Of a stretch of 64,000 bases of DNA, positions 56,674-64,000 are shown piece after piece. The stretch's first letter is position 1, and the number at the start of each line of letters is the position of its first letter. The notes below the pieces were generated by a model. The model did no database searches, was not told the origin of the DNA, and worked only from the letters and a program-made list of their open reading frames with translations. The translations under genes and the position numbers were made by a program. The stretch covers positions 3,658,001 through 3,722,000 of the forward strand of contig NZ_CP082269.1 in the NCBI RefSeq assembly GCF_019880405.1. The letters are read 5' to 3'. The DNA is from Enterobacter sp. C2. GTDB taxonomy: Bacteria; Pseudomonadota; Gammaproteobacteria; Enterobacterales; Enterobacteriaceae.

Positions 56674-57453
56674 TTGATCGTTCCTCTTCAAAAAAAAACT
56701 GAGGCTGGAAAGCCTTACACACGTATACCTGAAAATGAAATCAGGTTGGTGGAACTTAGTTCTGTTTCAGGTGGAGATCTGGTAGAGCTGTGTCGGCAGA
56801 GTAGGACACATCCGCAATACGTTCCCATCGAATGTCTTCTTTACTACGTCCGACGCTGCGCATCGACTAACTCATCCCTTTTTGAACAGCTCTTCAAGGT
56901 TCTTTCAGAACGAATTCTTAGGAAGCTTCCGAGATCCGAAAGCCAAGGCGGAAATACCGTATCAATGACAAATAGCGACATCAGAGAAGGTGTGTATGAC
57001 CGCTTCATTGAGATGCTTATGATCGACAAAGCAGGCTACGAGGAACGATTGGACATGTTCGAAGTGCGTTTTGATCTGGCTTTATCGAGATTAAAAAAAG
57101 ACGCTCAAAGGAAATCTTATCGGGCTGAGAATAGAAATACCGATTTGGGATTTGATGATGATTCGGCCGACCTTAATCCAGAAGTTGAGAATGCATCTGA
57201 GGGGTATGATCCTTTTGAGGCAACAGATATCGACAATTATCGTTACCGTTGTAGGCTTGATGCGGCGATTGAGACTCTACCTGAACTACAGCAGAGAATC
57301 ATTGAAATGACCCGATTAGATATTCCAATAGACTCGATAGATCCAAATGAGATGACTATTTCCAGGGCACTCAATAAGGTTGAAAAGACCATTCGTAATC
57401 AAAAAAAGAAGGCACTCGCAAGCCTTCGAATACTGCTTCAAGGGGACCTATGA
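56674..57453 (+). CDS. Sigma-70 region-4-like protein, first gene of multiubiquitin operon
   Basis: A 259-residue protein. The C-terminal 65 residues resemble sigma region 4: LDAAIETLPELQQRIIEMTR, then MTISRALNKVEKTIRNQKKK. The N-terminal part is helical with an acidic linker (DLGFDDDSADLNPEVENASE) and may correspond to region 2. The TTG at 56674 is chosen because GGAGG lies five bases upstream; an in-frame TTG at 56620 has no such site. The next gene starts within its stop (ATGATGA). It may act as a dedicated sigma factor or a transcription regulator of the operon. Confidence 0.65.
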   Translation: MIVPLQKKTEAGKPYTRIPENEIRLVELSSVSGGDLVELCRQSRTHPQYVPIECLLYYVRRCASTNSSLFEQLFKVLSERILRKLPRSESQGGNTVSMTNSDIREGVYDRFIEMLMIDKAGYEERLDMFEVRFDLALSRLKKDAQRKSYRAENRNTDLGFDDDSADLNPEVENASEGYDPFEATDIDNYRYRCRLDAAIETLPELQQRIIEMTRLDIPIDSIDPNEMTISRALNKVEKTIRNQKKKALASLRILLQGDL

Positions 57454-58031
57454 TGACAGGACTTTCACCTCAAGCATCCCTGGAAGAGGTACTAGAGTCA
57501 TTCTCTATAGAGCATGATTTAGGTACAGCAACCTTGCAAAAATATCTTACTGCATATCCAGCGTTTGCCAATGAAATTGTCGATCTATCTCGTGAAATGG
57601 CAAGAACATTAGCAGAGGATGAGGAACCGCTATCTGAATATGATCGCCGCTTGATCAGTTCGGCCATCACACGCATCCAAAATGCTCCAGGAAACACGAT
57701 GATAGATCTATTCGCTGATCTCTCCGCTCAAAAAATGCGTGATATATCCAAAGCTCTAAACTTACCTCGACAGGTAGTCATGGCATTTAGGGAACGAACC
57801 GTAGCTGTCGAATCAATTCCTCAGCGATTTTTAAGCAGATTCGCTGAACTGCTGCAAAGCAGTGTACAGCAGCTCACAACCTCACTTGAACAGCCACCCA
57901 TGGCGGTTGCAGGAAGTTATAAGTCCGACGGGAAACCGTGCAATGTGCAGAAGACTACTTTCGAACAACTCCTTCGAGATGCTGATTTGTCTGAAGAAGA
58001 TATCGCTACCTTAATGGAAGAGGACATTTAA
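57450..58031 (+). CDS. Unknown helical protein coupled to the sigma-like gene
   Basis: A 193-residue acidic, helical protein. A possible helix-turn-helix-like stretch reads MRDISKALNLPRQVVMAFRE, followed by SIPQRFLSRFAELLQSSVQQ. The C-terminus FEQLLRDADLSEEDIATLME is acidic. No catalytic residues are evident. It overlaps the sigma-like gene by four bases and ends one base before the IrrE-helicase gene, so a regulatory partner (for example an anti-sigma or a substrate of the ImmA/IrrE peptidase) is an inference from order. Confidence 0.5.
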   Translation: MMTGLSPQASLEEVLESFSIEHDLGTATLQKYLTAYPAFANEIVDLSREMARTLAEDEEPLSEYDRRLISSAITRIQNAPGNTMIDLFADLSAQKMRDISKALNLPRQVVMAFRERTVAVESIPQRFLSRFAELLQSSVQQLTTSLEQPPMAVAGSYKSDGKPCNVQKTTFEQLLRDADLSEEDIATLMEEDI

Positions 58032-58032
58032 C

Positions 58033-61000
58033 GTGCAAGCCGTGGAATTGGCCCGCGAGGCCGCTGCTGTTCTACATGATCAAGCTGTAGCTTCCGGACA
58101 TGACCCATGGAAACCATACGAGTTTGCTGTTGCAGAGGCGGACAGAAGAGGCTTTGACGTTGAGAGCACAAAGAAAGGCTCACCTAACCTCAGAGGCGCG
58201 CGAGCACGTTTCTTCCCAATGGAGAAGTTCATTCTCCATGAAAAATGCACAACCCTTTTTGAACAAGCGTTCCTAGTTGCCCATGAAATCGGTCACGCTG
58301 AACTTGGCGACGGCATTGAAGAGTATGAACAAGGTTATACTATAGACCCAACAAGAACCTCAGAAGCTTCTCCGATGGGGGCTGAGCGGGTTGTAGACTA
58401 TAGTAGCAGGCAGCGTCGAGAGGTCCAAATGGATCTATTTGCGCGTGAGTTTCTGCTTCCCCGGCATGTAGTAAAAGCGCTTTATCTGGATGGGATGAGT
58501 GCGTTAAGTATTGCAGAGAAGCTTGGTGCTCCATTCGATGTGGTTGCGCAACAGATCTTTGATGCATTGTTACTACCCCCACCTTTACCTGAAGATACAG
58601 AGCCCGCGATTGAATACCCATTGAACGCAGAGCAGGATAAAGCCGCCGCCCATCGAGGCCCGGCCTTTCTGCTTGAGGCCGGGCCTGGTACAGGCAAGAC
58701 TCAGACTCTAGTGGGACGGGTAAAAGGATTGCTTTCCGATGGCGTAGATCCACGAAAAATTCTTTTGCTGACGTTCTCTAACAAAGCTGCGGGAGAAATG
58801 GCTGAAAGGATCGCTCGCGTTGACACACAAGCTGCAGCTGCAATGTGGATTGGCACTTTCCACTCATTCGGCCTCGATCTGATTCGTCGATTTCACGACG
58901 AACTGAATTTGCCGCTCGACCCTCGACTGCTGGACCGGACGGAAGCAGTAGAACTGCTGGAACATGAGTTTCCTGTATTAGATCTGGTTCATTATCGCAA
59001 TCTTTACGATCCAACCCGGATGATTGCTGACATCCTCACCGGCATCTCTCGTGCCAAGGATGAGGTAGTCGATGCAAATACCTACCTCGCGTTGGCACAG
59101 GCCATGCGCGATAGAGCTGTTGGTAGTGAAGATATAGCAACGGCAGAAAAAGCCATTGAAGTCGCCAAAGTATACGCCACTTACGAAACCCTCAAAAAGC
59201 AGGCTCGATGCATTGACTTTGGGGACTTGGTTTCATTGCCAGTGACGCTTCTTGAAGAAAATGAAGTCATTCGATCTCACATCCAATCCACTTATGAGCA
59301 CGTTCTAGTCGATGAATATCAGGATGTGAACCATAGTAGCGTACGACTGCTAAAAGCCCTTTGTGGCGATGGCGAAAACTTATGGGTAGTTGGAGACGCT
59401 AAGCAGTCAATCTATCGCTTCAGAGGCGCTTCGTCGTTCAACATGACTCGTTTTGGGAATGAGGATTTCCCAGGCGGGTTGCGATATCGTTTAAAAACGA
59501 ACTACCGCTCCGTACCCGAAATAGTGTCGGCATTTTCAAATTTTGCGCTGAATATGGCTGTAGGGGATGCTGACAGCGGTTTATGCGCAGAACGTAAAAG
59601 TGATGCCCAGAAACCTGAGCTGCGTTGCGTGGATCAAGGTCTTCTTCAAATACCCTCTATTGCAGACGCGATAAAGGAGATGCTGGACTCTGGTTATAAA
59701 TACAGTGATCAGGCAATCCTGTGCACAGGCAATGAGAAGCTCTCAGAAATCGGCCAACAGCTTGAGCTCTTAGGCATCCCTGTACTTTATTTGGGAAGTG
59801 TATTTGAGCGTCCCGAGATTAAGGATTGGCTGACGCTGCTCTCCCTCTTAGTAGATCGTCGTGCAATGGGCTTGGTGCGAATAGCTTGCCTGCCTGAGTT
59901 TACGATGTCACTGGATGATGTTGGCAGTATCCTTACACATTTACGTGAAGATGAAACCGGAAGTGACTGGAAAACCAAAATCGATGACTTTCAGATCTCA
60001 GACGATGGGCGCACAGCCTTAATTCGGCTTGTCAAAATACTGAGCGGTTTTAGCGCAAATGACTCCCCCTGGAGCGTGCTGGCAACTGTACTTTTAGATA
60101 GGACGCGAATCGCGGCCCGTATGGCAACATCAACAGACTGCAGTGTCCGCTCCCAATGTATTGCAACTTGGCAGTTGCTCAATTTTTTACGAGCACAACC
60201 TTCCAGCGGCGAAGGGGTATTTATCACTCGCACATTAGATCGCATCCGCCGTTTGGTTCGGCTAGGGGATGATCGCGATCTTCGGCAGCTTCCGGTGGCA
60301 GCTCAAGGCATTAATGCAGTGCGCCTCATGACTATTCATGGGGCAAAGGGGCTAGAATTCCCTGTGATTCACGTACCCGGCATGAACGCAGACACTTTAC
60401 CCGGTAATCTGCAGAAGCAGGTTTGCCCACCACCCAATGGCATGATTGCAGGTGCTGAATCCAACGCCAAGGAGCAATTTAATCTGGAATATAAGGCGGA
60501 GAGAGAATGCTTATTCTACGTTGCCTTGTCCAGAGCTGAAGATCGGCTATTTCTCTATGCTACTACGCGGAACGCTGCTGGCAGCAACCGAAAGTTATCC
60601 GACTTTTTAAACCGTATTGGGTCCAGCCTGGTTCAAAATAACGTGGAGCCTCTACATGCGCTAATCGAAAAGCCCGAGTCATTACCTGTGGATTGGGTTG
60701 TCAGCGGAGACCTAGTTCTAAGCGGTGCTCAGATTTCCCTATATGAGTCCTGCCCTCGCCGTTTCTTCTATACGCACATTCTCCAAATTGGAGGACGACG
60801 TACTCCAACGCCATTCCTACAGATGCACGATGCTGTTCGCAATGTATTCCAGGAGCTGGTCAACACCGCGCCCGTAAAAATAAAGGATATAGAAGACAGG
60901 GTCACGCAGGCATTTACTGTCGAAGGCCTAGCTGAACACGGTTACGCACCTGAATTTATGTCACTAGCTATTGGCATGGTTAGCTATTTCGCTTCCATTA

Positions 61001-61443
61001 GGGAAAGCCACAACTCTGAAGCAACCAGTGTCTTCACAATGAAGCTTGGGGAAATCTCTATCACCATACAACCTGACGATGTATTGGTTCATCCAGATGG
61101 ACGTAAAACATTTCGCCGGGTGAGAACAGGACATAAAAGAGATAAAGAAGAATCTGACTTAGGTGCGGCTGCATTTGTACTCGCAGCACGGCAGGCTTTT
61201 CCAGATGCGATAGTAGAGTTAGTACACCTTTCTGACCAAACAGTGACCCCAATCGATCTGACCGCTAAGCAGTTGGATAATAGGTATAAAAAAATTCTTA
61301 CTACCCTTGACTCAATAGTTAAAGGAGTCTTTCCAGCAGAGTCATCATCTCGAGTATGCCCCTCCTGCCCTGCATTTTTCGTCTGCGGATTGACTCCTCC
61401 AGGCGTACTTCAAAAAAAATCCAAAAAAAAATTACCGGTCTGA
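58033..61443 (+). CDS. ImmA/IrrE peptidase-UvrD helicase fusion with degenerate nuclease domain
   Basis: A 1136-residue protein starting at GTG. Residues 1-185 form an ImmA/IrrE metallopeptidase: zinc motif HEIGH at 84-88 and the third ligand E130 in REVQMDLFAREFLLP. Residues about 195-880 are a UvrD/Rep superfamily 1 helicase: Walker A EAGPGTGKTQT (K222), DEYQD at 427-431, and motif VI YVALSRAEDRLFLY. The C-terminal 230 residues are an AddB/Cas4-like nuclease fold with iron-sulfur cysteines C907, C1109, C1112 and C1118. The nuclease D-x-K position reads R1029-V-R1031, so cleavage is probably lost. One gene thus joins a regulatory protease and a DNA motor. Confidence 0.88.
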   Translation: MQAVELAREAAAVLHDQAVASGHDPWKPYEFAVAEADRRGFDVESTKKGSPNLRGARARFFPMEKFILHEKCTTLFEQAFLVAHEIGHAELGDGIEEYEQGYTIDPTRTSEASPMGAERVVDYSSRQRREVQMDLFAREFLLPRHVVKALYLDGMSALSIAEKLGAPFDVVAQQIFDALLLPPPLPEDTEPAIEYPLNAEQDKAAAHRGPAFLLEAGPGTGKTQTLVGRVKGLLSDGVDPRKILLLTFSNKAAGEMAERIARVDTQAAAAMWIGTFHSFGLDLIRRFHDELNLPLDPRLLDRTEAVELLEHEFPVLDLVHYRNLYDPTRMIADILTGISRAKDEVVDANTYLALAQAMRDRAVGSEDIATAEKAIEVAKVYATYETLKKQARCIDFGDLVSLPVTLLEENEVIRSHIQSTYEHVLVDEYQDVNHSSVRLLKALCGDGENLWVVGDAKQSIYRFRGASSFNMTRFGNEDFPGGLRYRLKTNYRSVPEIVSAFSNFALNMAVGDADSGLCAERKSDAQKPELRCVDQGLLQIPSIADAIKEMLDSGYKYSDQAILCTGNEKLSEIGQQLELLGIPVLYLGSVFERPEIKDWLTLLSLLVDRRAMGLVRIACLPEFTMSLDDVGSILTHLREDETGSDWKTKIDDFQISDDGRTALIRLVKILSGFSANDSPWSVLATVLLDRTRIAARMATSTDCSVRSQCIATWQLLNFLRAQPSSGEGVFITRTLDRIRRLVRLGDDRDLRQLPVAAQGINAVRLMTIHGAKGLEFPVIHVPGMNADTLPGNLQKQVCPPPNGMIAGAESNAKEQFNLEYKAERECLFYVALSRAEDRLFLYATTRNAAGSNRKLSDFLNRIGSSLVQNNVEPLHALIEKPESLPVDWVVSGDLVLSGAQISLYESCPRRFFYTHILQIGGRRTPTPFLQMHDAVRNVFQELVNTAPVKIKDIEDRVTQAFTVEGLAEHGYAPEFMSLAIGMVSYFASIRESHNSEATSVFTMKLGEISITIQPDDVLVHPDGRKTFRRVRTGHKRDKEESDLGAAAFVLAARQAFPDAIVELVHLSDQTVTPIDLTAKQLDNRYKKILTTLDSIVKGVFPAESSSRVCPSCPAFFVCGLTPPGVLQKKSKKKLPV

Positions 61444-61508
61444 TTGACCTGCATCGATTGAGTAGTAGAGCCAGACATCGTCTGGCCAAACTCAAAAGGT
61501 GATACAAA

Positions 61509-62264
61509 ATGAATTCTGAAAATATAAACGATATTGACGATGTCGGGGAAGCAATTCGCGAAGGTCGTGCTCTGCGTTCCGCACGCGCCTACCGCATCCT
61601 GTTCGCACAGGAAAACCTGGCTTTTCACGCAATCGAAATCAATGATCCTGTGCCACTGGGTCGTCAGATCCTGATTGCTGCTGGTCTACCTGCAAATGAT
61701 GATTATAGCCTGTTTGCCATTCTGGAAACGGGGGATTTCGAAGACTTGCGCCTTGATGAAACCTTCGATTTACGCGGTCGTGGCGCAGAGCGCTTTGTGG
61801 CCTTCCAGACCGATCGCGATTTCAAACTGACAATTAATGAGAGTCAAGTATCATGGGGCAAGCCCGCGATTTCAGGCTCCGCGTTATACGACCTGGCGAA
61901 ACCCAGTGACGGAGATGCCGTTTTCATGGTTATTCGTGGTGGAAACGATCGTCAGATTGAACCGAACGAGGCAGTAGATCTCACCGCCCCGGGAGTTGAG
62001 CACTTCATCACTGCGCCAAAGCGCAAACCGAAGATTGACATCGTAGTCAATGGCCGCGAAGTCCAGGTATGTGATAGTCACCAAACTTTCGAGCAGTTAG
62101 TCGCTATCGCTTACCCAGGTGAAGCTCCAGCACCTGAGATTGTATACTCAATTACATATCGCGGCGTGGCCTCAAAGCCACATAGTGGTGAATTGGCCGC
62201 TGGTGGCTTTGTTGAAGTAAAAAATGGGAGCGTGATCAATGTCAGCCGCACCATTCAGTCTTAA
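61509..62264 (+). CDS. Multiubiquitin-domain protein (three ubiquitin-like repeats)
   Basis: A 251-residue protein of three tandem beta-grasp units of the multiubiquitin family: about 27-96 (ARAYRILFAQENLAFHAIEI), 100-168 (DFKLTINESQVSWGKPAISG) and 173-248 (KIDIVVNGREVQVCDSHQTF). Each begins with a strand and a short hairpin and ends in a strand rich in F/V. The C-terminus is NVSRTIQS, without the terminal diglycine of ubiquitin, so conjugation would need processing or another chemistry. The E1-like gene starts inside its last codons. Confidence 0.85.
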   Translation: MNSENINDIDDVGEAIREGRALRSARAYRILFAQENLAFHAIEINDPVPLGRQILIAAGLPANDDYSLFAILETGDFEDLRLDETFDLRGRGAERFVAFQTDRDFKLTINESQVSWGKPAISGSALYDLAKPSDGDAVFMVIRGGNDRQIEPNEAVDLTAPGVEHFITAPKRKPKIDIVVNGREVQVCDSHQTFEQLVAIAYPGEAPAPEIVYSITYRGVASKPHSGELAAGGFVEVKNGSVINVSRTIQS

Positions 62265-63414
62265 TAGTGACCTTATGCGCTTGCGTGAGGAAGGATACTA
62301 CGTACAAATCGTGGGTGGTTTCTTAGTGATGCGTGAAGTGCCGTATGTTAACGCGCAGTTGGAAGTTAAGACCGGCACGCTCATCTCAAGTCTTTGCATG
62401 TCTGGAAACGTTACTCAAAAGCCAGAGCCGCACACGATTCACTTTGATGGAGACTATCCGTGCAATTCCCAGGGTGCGCCCATCCAAGCTATTGCACATC
62501 AGAGCGTTGCGGTGGATCTGGGACATGGGTTGAGTGCTCAGCACATGTTCTCCAGTAAACCCGGGCCAGAGGGTTACAGCGATTATCATCAGAAGATGAC
62601 GACGTACGCGACAATCATTTCTGGCCACGCAGCGATCCTCAGACCTGACGCTACGCCACGTGTGTTTAAAAATCCCGACGAGGAGGATGGCTGTGTATTT
62701 AACTATCTGGAAACTGCTTCAGACCGAGTGGGAATAGGTGCGTTGACCGCACGACTTGAAGGTCAACGTATCGCTATCCTTGGCACTGGTGGAACAGGAT
62801 CCTATGTGCTGGACCAGTTGGCGAAAACTCCAGTGAGTGAGATACGCCTCATCGACGGTGATGATTTTCTTCAACACAACGCTTTTCGTGCCCCAGGCGC
62901 GCCGTCGATAGACACTCTCCGTGAGGTGCCAAAGAAAGTGGATTACCTAGCGGGTATCTACAGTAATATGCACCGCCATATCGTGCCACATGCAGTGCAA
63001 ATGGACATAGATAATCTCAACCTTCTGGACGGAATCAACTTCGCCTTCCTTTGCATGGACGCTGGCGAGCCGAAGCGCTTGGCGGTGCAGAGGCTAGAGG
63101 ATATGAGAGTATCCTTCGTAGACGTGGGAATGGGCCTCGAGCTAGTAAACGGCTCGCTTGGTGGTATCCTCCGTGTGACGGCAAGTACCCCCAATAAGCG
63201 CGATCACTTTGGCAAGCGCGTGTCTTTCGAAGGTGGGGGAGTTGAAAATCTTTACGCGTCAAATATCCAAGTCGCAGAACTAAATATGATGAACGCGGCA
63301 CTTGCCGTAATTAAATGGAAGAAACTCCTCGGCTTTTATCGTGACCTAGAAAACGAACATCACTGTTCCTATACAACCGACGGAAATATGCTGCTGAATG
63401 GTGACTCGCTATGA
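62239..63414 (+). CDS. E1-like ThiF adenylyltransferase with N-terminal DUF6791-type domain
   Basis: A 391-residue protein. Residues about 170-370 form a ThiF/E1 Rossmann domain: nucleotide loop ILGTGGTGSYVLDQLAK (182-187), acidic strand LIDGDDF (206-209), and R217 in NAFRAPGA. Residues 1-150 form a separate conserved domain with HTIHFDGDYPCNSQGAPI (C75) and GYSDYHQKMTTYATIISG, resembling DUF6791 found fused to ThiF. No clear E1 thioester cysteine is seen in the ThiF part, where cysteines occur only at 272 and 376. It should adenylate the C-terminus of the adjacent multiubiquitin protein. It overlaps both neighbours. Confidence 0.85.
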   Translation: MSAAPFSLNSDLMRLREEGYYVQIVGGFLVMREVPYVNAQLEVKTGTLISSLCMSGNVTQKPEPHTIHFDGDYPCNSQGAPIQAIAHQSVAVDLGHGLSAQHMFSSKPGPEGYSDYHQKMTTYATIISGHAAILRPDATPRVFKNPDEEDGCVFNYLETASDRVGIGALTARLEGQRIAILGTGGTGSYVLDQLAKTPVSEIRLIDGDDFLQHNAFRAPGAPSIDTLREVPKKVDYLAGIYSNMHRHIVPHAVQMDIDNLNLLDGINFAFLCMDAGEPKRLAVQRLEDMRVSFVDVGMGLELVNGSLGGILRVTASTPNKRDHFGKRVSFEGGGVENLYASNIQVAELNMMNAALAVIKWKKLLGFYRDLENEHHCSYTTDGNMLLNGDSL

Positions 63415-63869
63415 TTCGTCATAACCAGCTTACCCCCTGCTTTGTAAAGGGGGTACCGCGTATACTTGAACCTGGCATTTTGTACGTTTCAATGGAATAC
63501 GGTACCGTGGTCCACAGTTGCTGTTGTGGCTGTGGCCTTGAAGTAGTGACACCTCTGACTCCAACAGACTGGCGTCTAACCTTTGATGGGGAAGCAATTT
63601 CGCTTTGGCCATCGGTAGGCAACTGGAATTTACCCTGTCGATCGCACTATGTGATTCAAGGTAATCGAGTGGTAGAGGCTGGGCATTGGGACAAAGCTCA
63701 GATTGATGCAGAGAGGCGTCGCGACAAAGCGGCTAAGGCGCGCTACTACTCACAAATTGAATCTCCTGGGGCTCAGAAAGAGTTGAAACCGAAGCCTACC
63801 AATGGGCCTGCTGGGACGATGGCTAACCGAGAGAGCATTTGGGCCAAGCTACTGCGATGGTTAAGTTAG
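63411..63869 (+). CDS. DUF6527-family Cys-rich protein
   Basis: A 152-residue protein. VVHSCCCGCGLEVVTPL (four cysteines) and WNLPCRSHYVIQGNRVVEAG form a likely zinc site, the DUF6527 pattern. The C-terminal 50 residues are basic and of low complexity (QKELKPKPTNGP). Members occur next to ThiF/multiubiquitin genes; no function is established. A role as E2-like or target adaptor is inference. It overlaps the E1 gene as ATGA and is the last gene of the operon. Confidence 0.8.
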   Translation: MIRHNQLTPCFVKGVPRILEPGILYVSMEYGTVVHSCCCGCGLEVVTPLTPTDWRLTFDGEAISLWPSVGNWNLPCRSHYVIQGNRVVEAGHWDKAQIDAERRRDKAAKARYYSQIESPGAQKELKPKPTNGPAGTMANRESIWAKLLRWLS

Positions 63870-63873
63870 GGTG

Positions 63874-63899
63874 AGGGCTTCAAAAGCCTTTCATTTTGC
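63874..63899 (+). terminator. Terminator of the multiubiquitin operon
   Basis: A five-base stem GGCTT-CAA-AAGCC is followed by TTTCATTTT directly after the DUF6527 stop. It marks the likely end of the six-gene transcript. Confidence 0.6.
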
Positions 63900-64000
63900 T
63901 TCGGTTGCTTACTGGGCACGGATCAATTAATGCATTTTTTATAAGGAGATAACTGCAACCGTCAACCGTATTTATCGGAAATTATCAAAACCAGATGTGT

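Noticed and set aside
61509-62264. Ubiquitin-type conjugation through a diglycine tail
   Set aside because: The protein ends RTIQS with no Gly-Gly near the end; the repeats are ubiquitin-like folds but the classical tail is absent.
1-64000. CRISPR array, rRNA operon or complete insertion sequence
   Set aside because: No regularly spaced repeats of 25-40 bases, no rRNA-like stretches and no transposase genes were seen on either strand.

Overview
The window is chromosome from a member of the Enterobacteriaceae, most likely the Enterobacter/Leclercia/Lelliottia group. The left two thirds is GC-rich and carries, in reverse, much of the gene order known from 98-99 min of the E. coli K-12 map: yjjQ (5' end), yjjP-yjjB, dnaT-dnaC, yjjA, opgB, tsr, btsT-yjiX-yjiA, yjiS/yjiR, yjiN, symE and, further right, an hsd locus. 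The genus is an inference from gene content and protein similarity recalled from memory; no search was run.

Layout. 1-12.5 kb: putative organic-acid exporter yjjPB, an inserted OhrR/Ohr peroxide-defence pair, primosome genes dnaTC, opgB, the serine chemoreceptor tsr with a near-perfect sigma-28 promoter, and the pyruvate transporter btsT with a CRP site and three 21-bp-spaced direct repeats. 12.5-24 kb: yjiX/yjiA, then AraC and LysE-type genes, an ArsR-like/ACT/monooxygenase cluster, yjiS facing MocR-type yjiR, an aldehyde dehydrogenase, a VOC protein, yjiN and a DUF2955/HlyD efflux pair. 24-31.5 kb: a coupled operon of dynamin-like crfC, yjcZ and a patatin phospholipase; fosA; roxA; symE with a LexA box; a WYL regulator. 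31.9-41 kb: a 1233-residue triple-enzyme fusion, Mn-catalase katN, and the 4-hydroxyphenylacetate decarboxylase set hpdB-hpdC-hpdA, in which hpdB is broken.

From about 41 kb the DNA becomes AT-rich and accessory. It holds an MBL hydrolase, DUF1493 and small membrane genes, an orphan DUF2778 (Tlde1-like) effector with a coupled membrane protein, and an HNH nuclease gene whose 5' end is cut at a 17-bp copy of a tRNA-Leu (leuX-like) 3' end. I read that copy as an island boundary. Beyond it lie restriction-related fragments, a complete type I restriction-modification system (hsdM-hsdS-hsdR, minus strand), an unknown membrane protein, and a six-gene plus-strand operon.

That operon (56674-63869) is the most interesting object. 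In order it encodes a sigma-region-4-like protein, a small unknown protein, an ImmA/IrrE peptidase-UvrD helicase-degenerate nuclease fusion, a three-repeat multiubiquitin protein, an E1-like ThiF enzyme with an N-terminal extension, and a Cys-rich DUF6527 protein. All genes are tightly spaced or overlapping, next to an hsd locus. The proposal is a ubiquitin-like modification system joined to a DNA helicase and a transcription-control module, probably for defence; its function is inferred.
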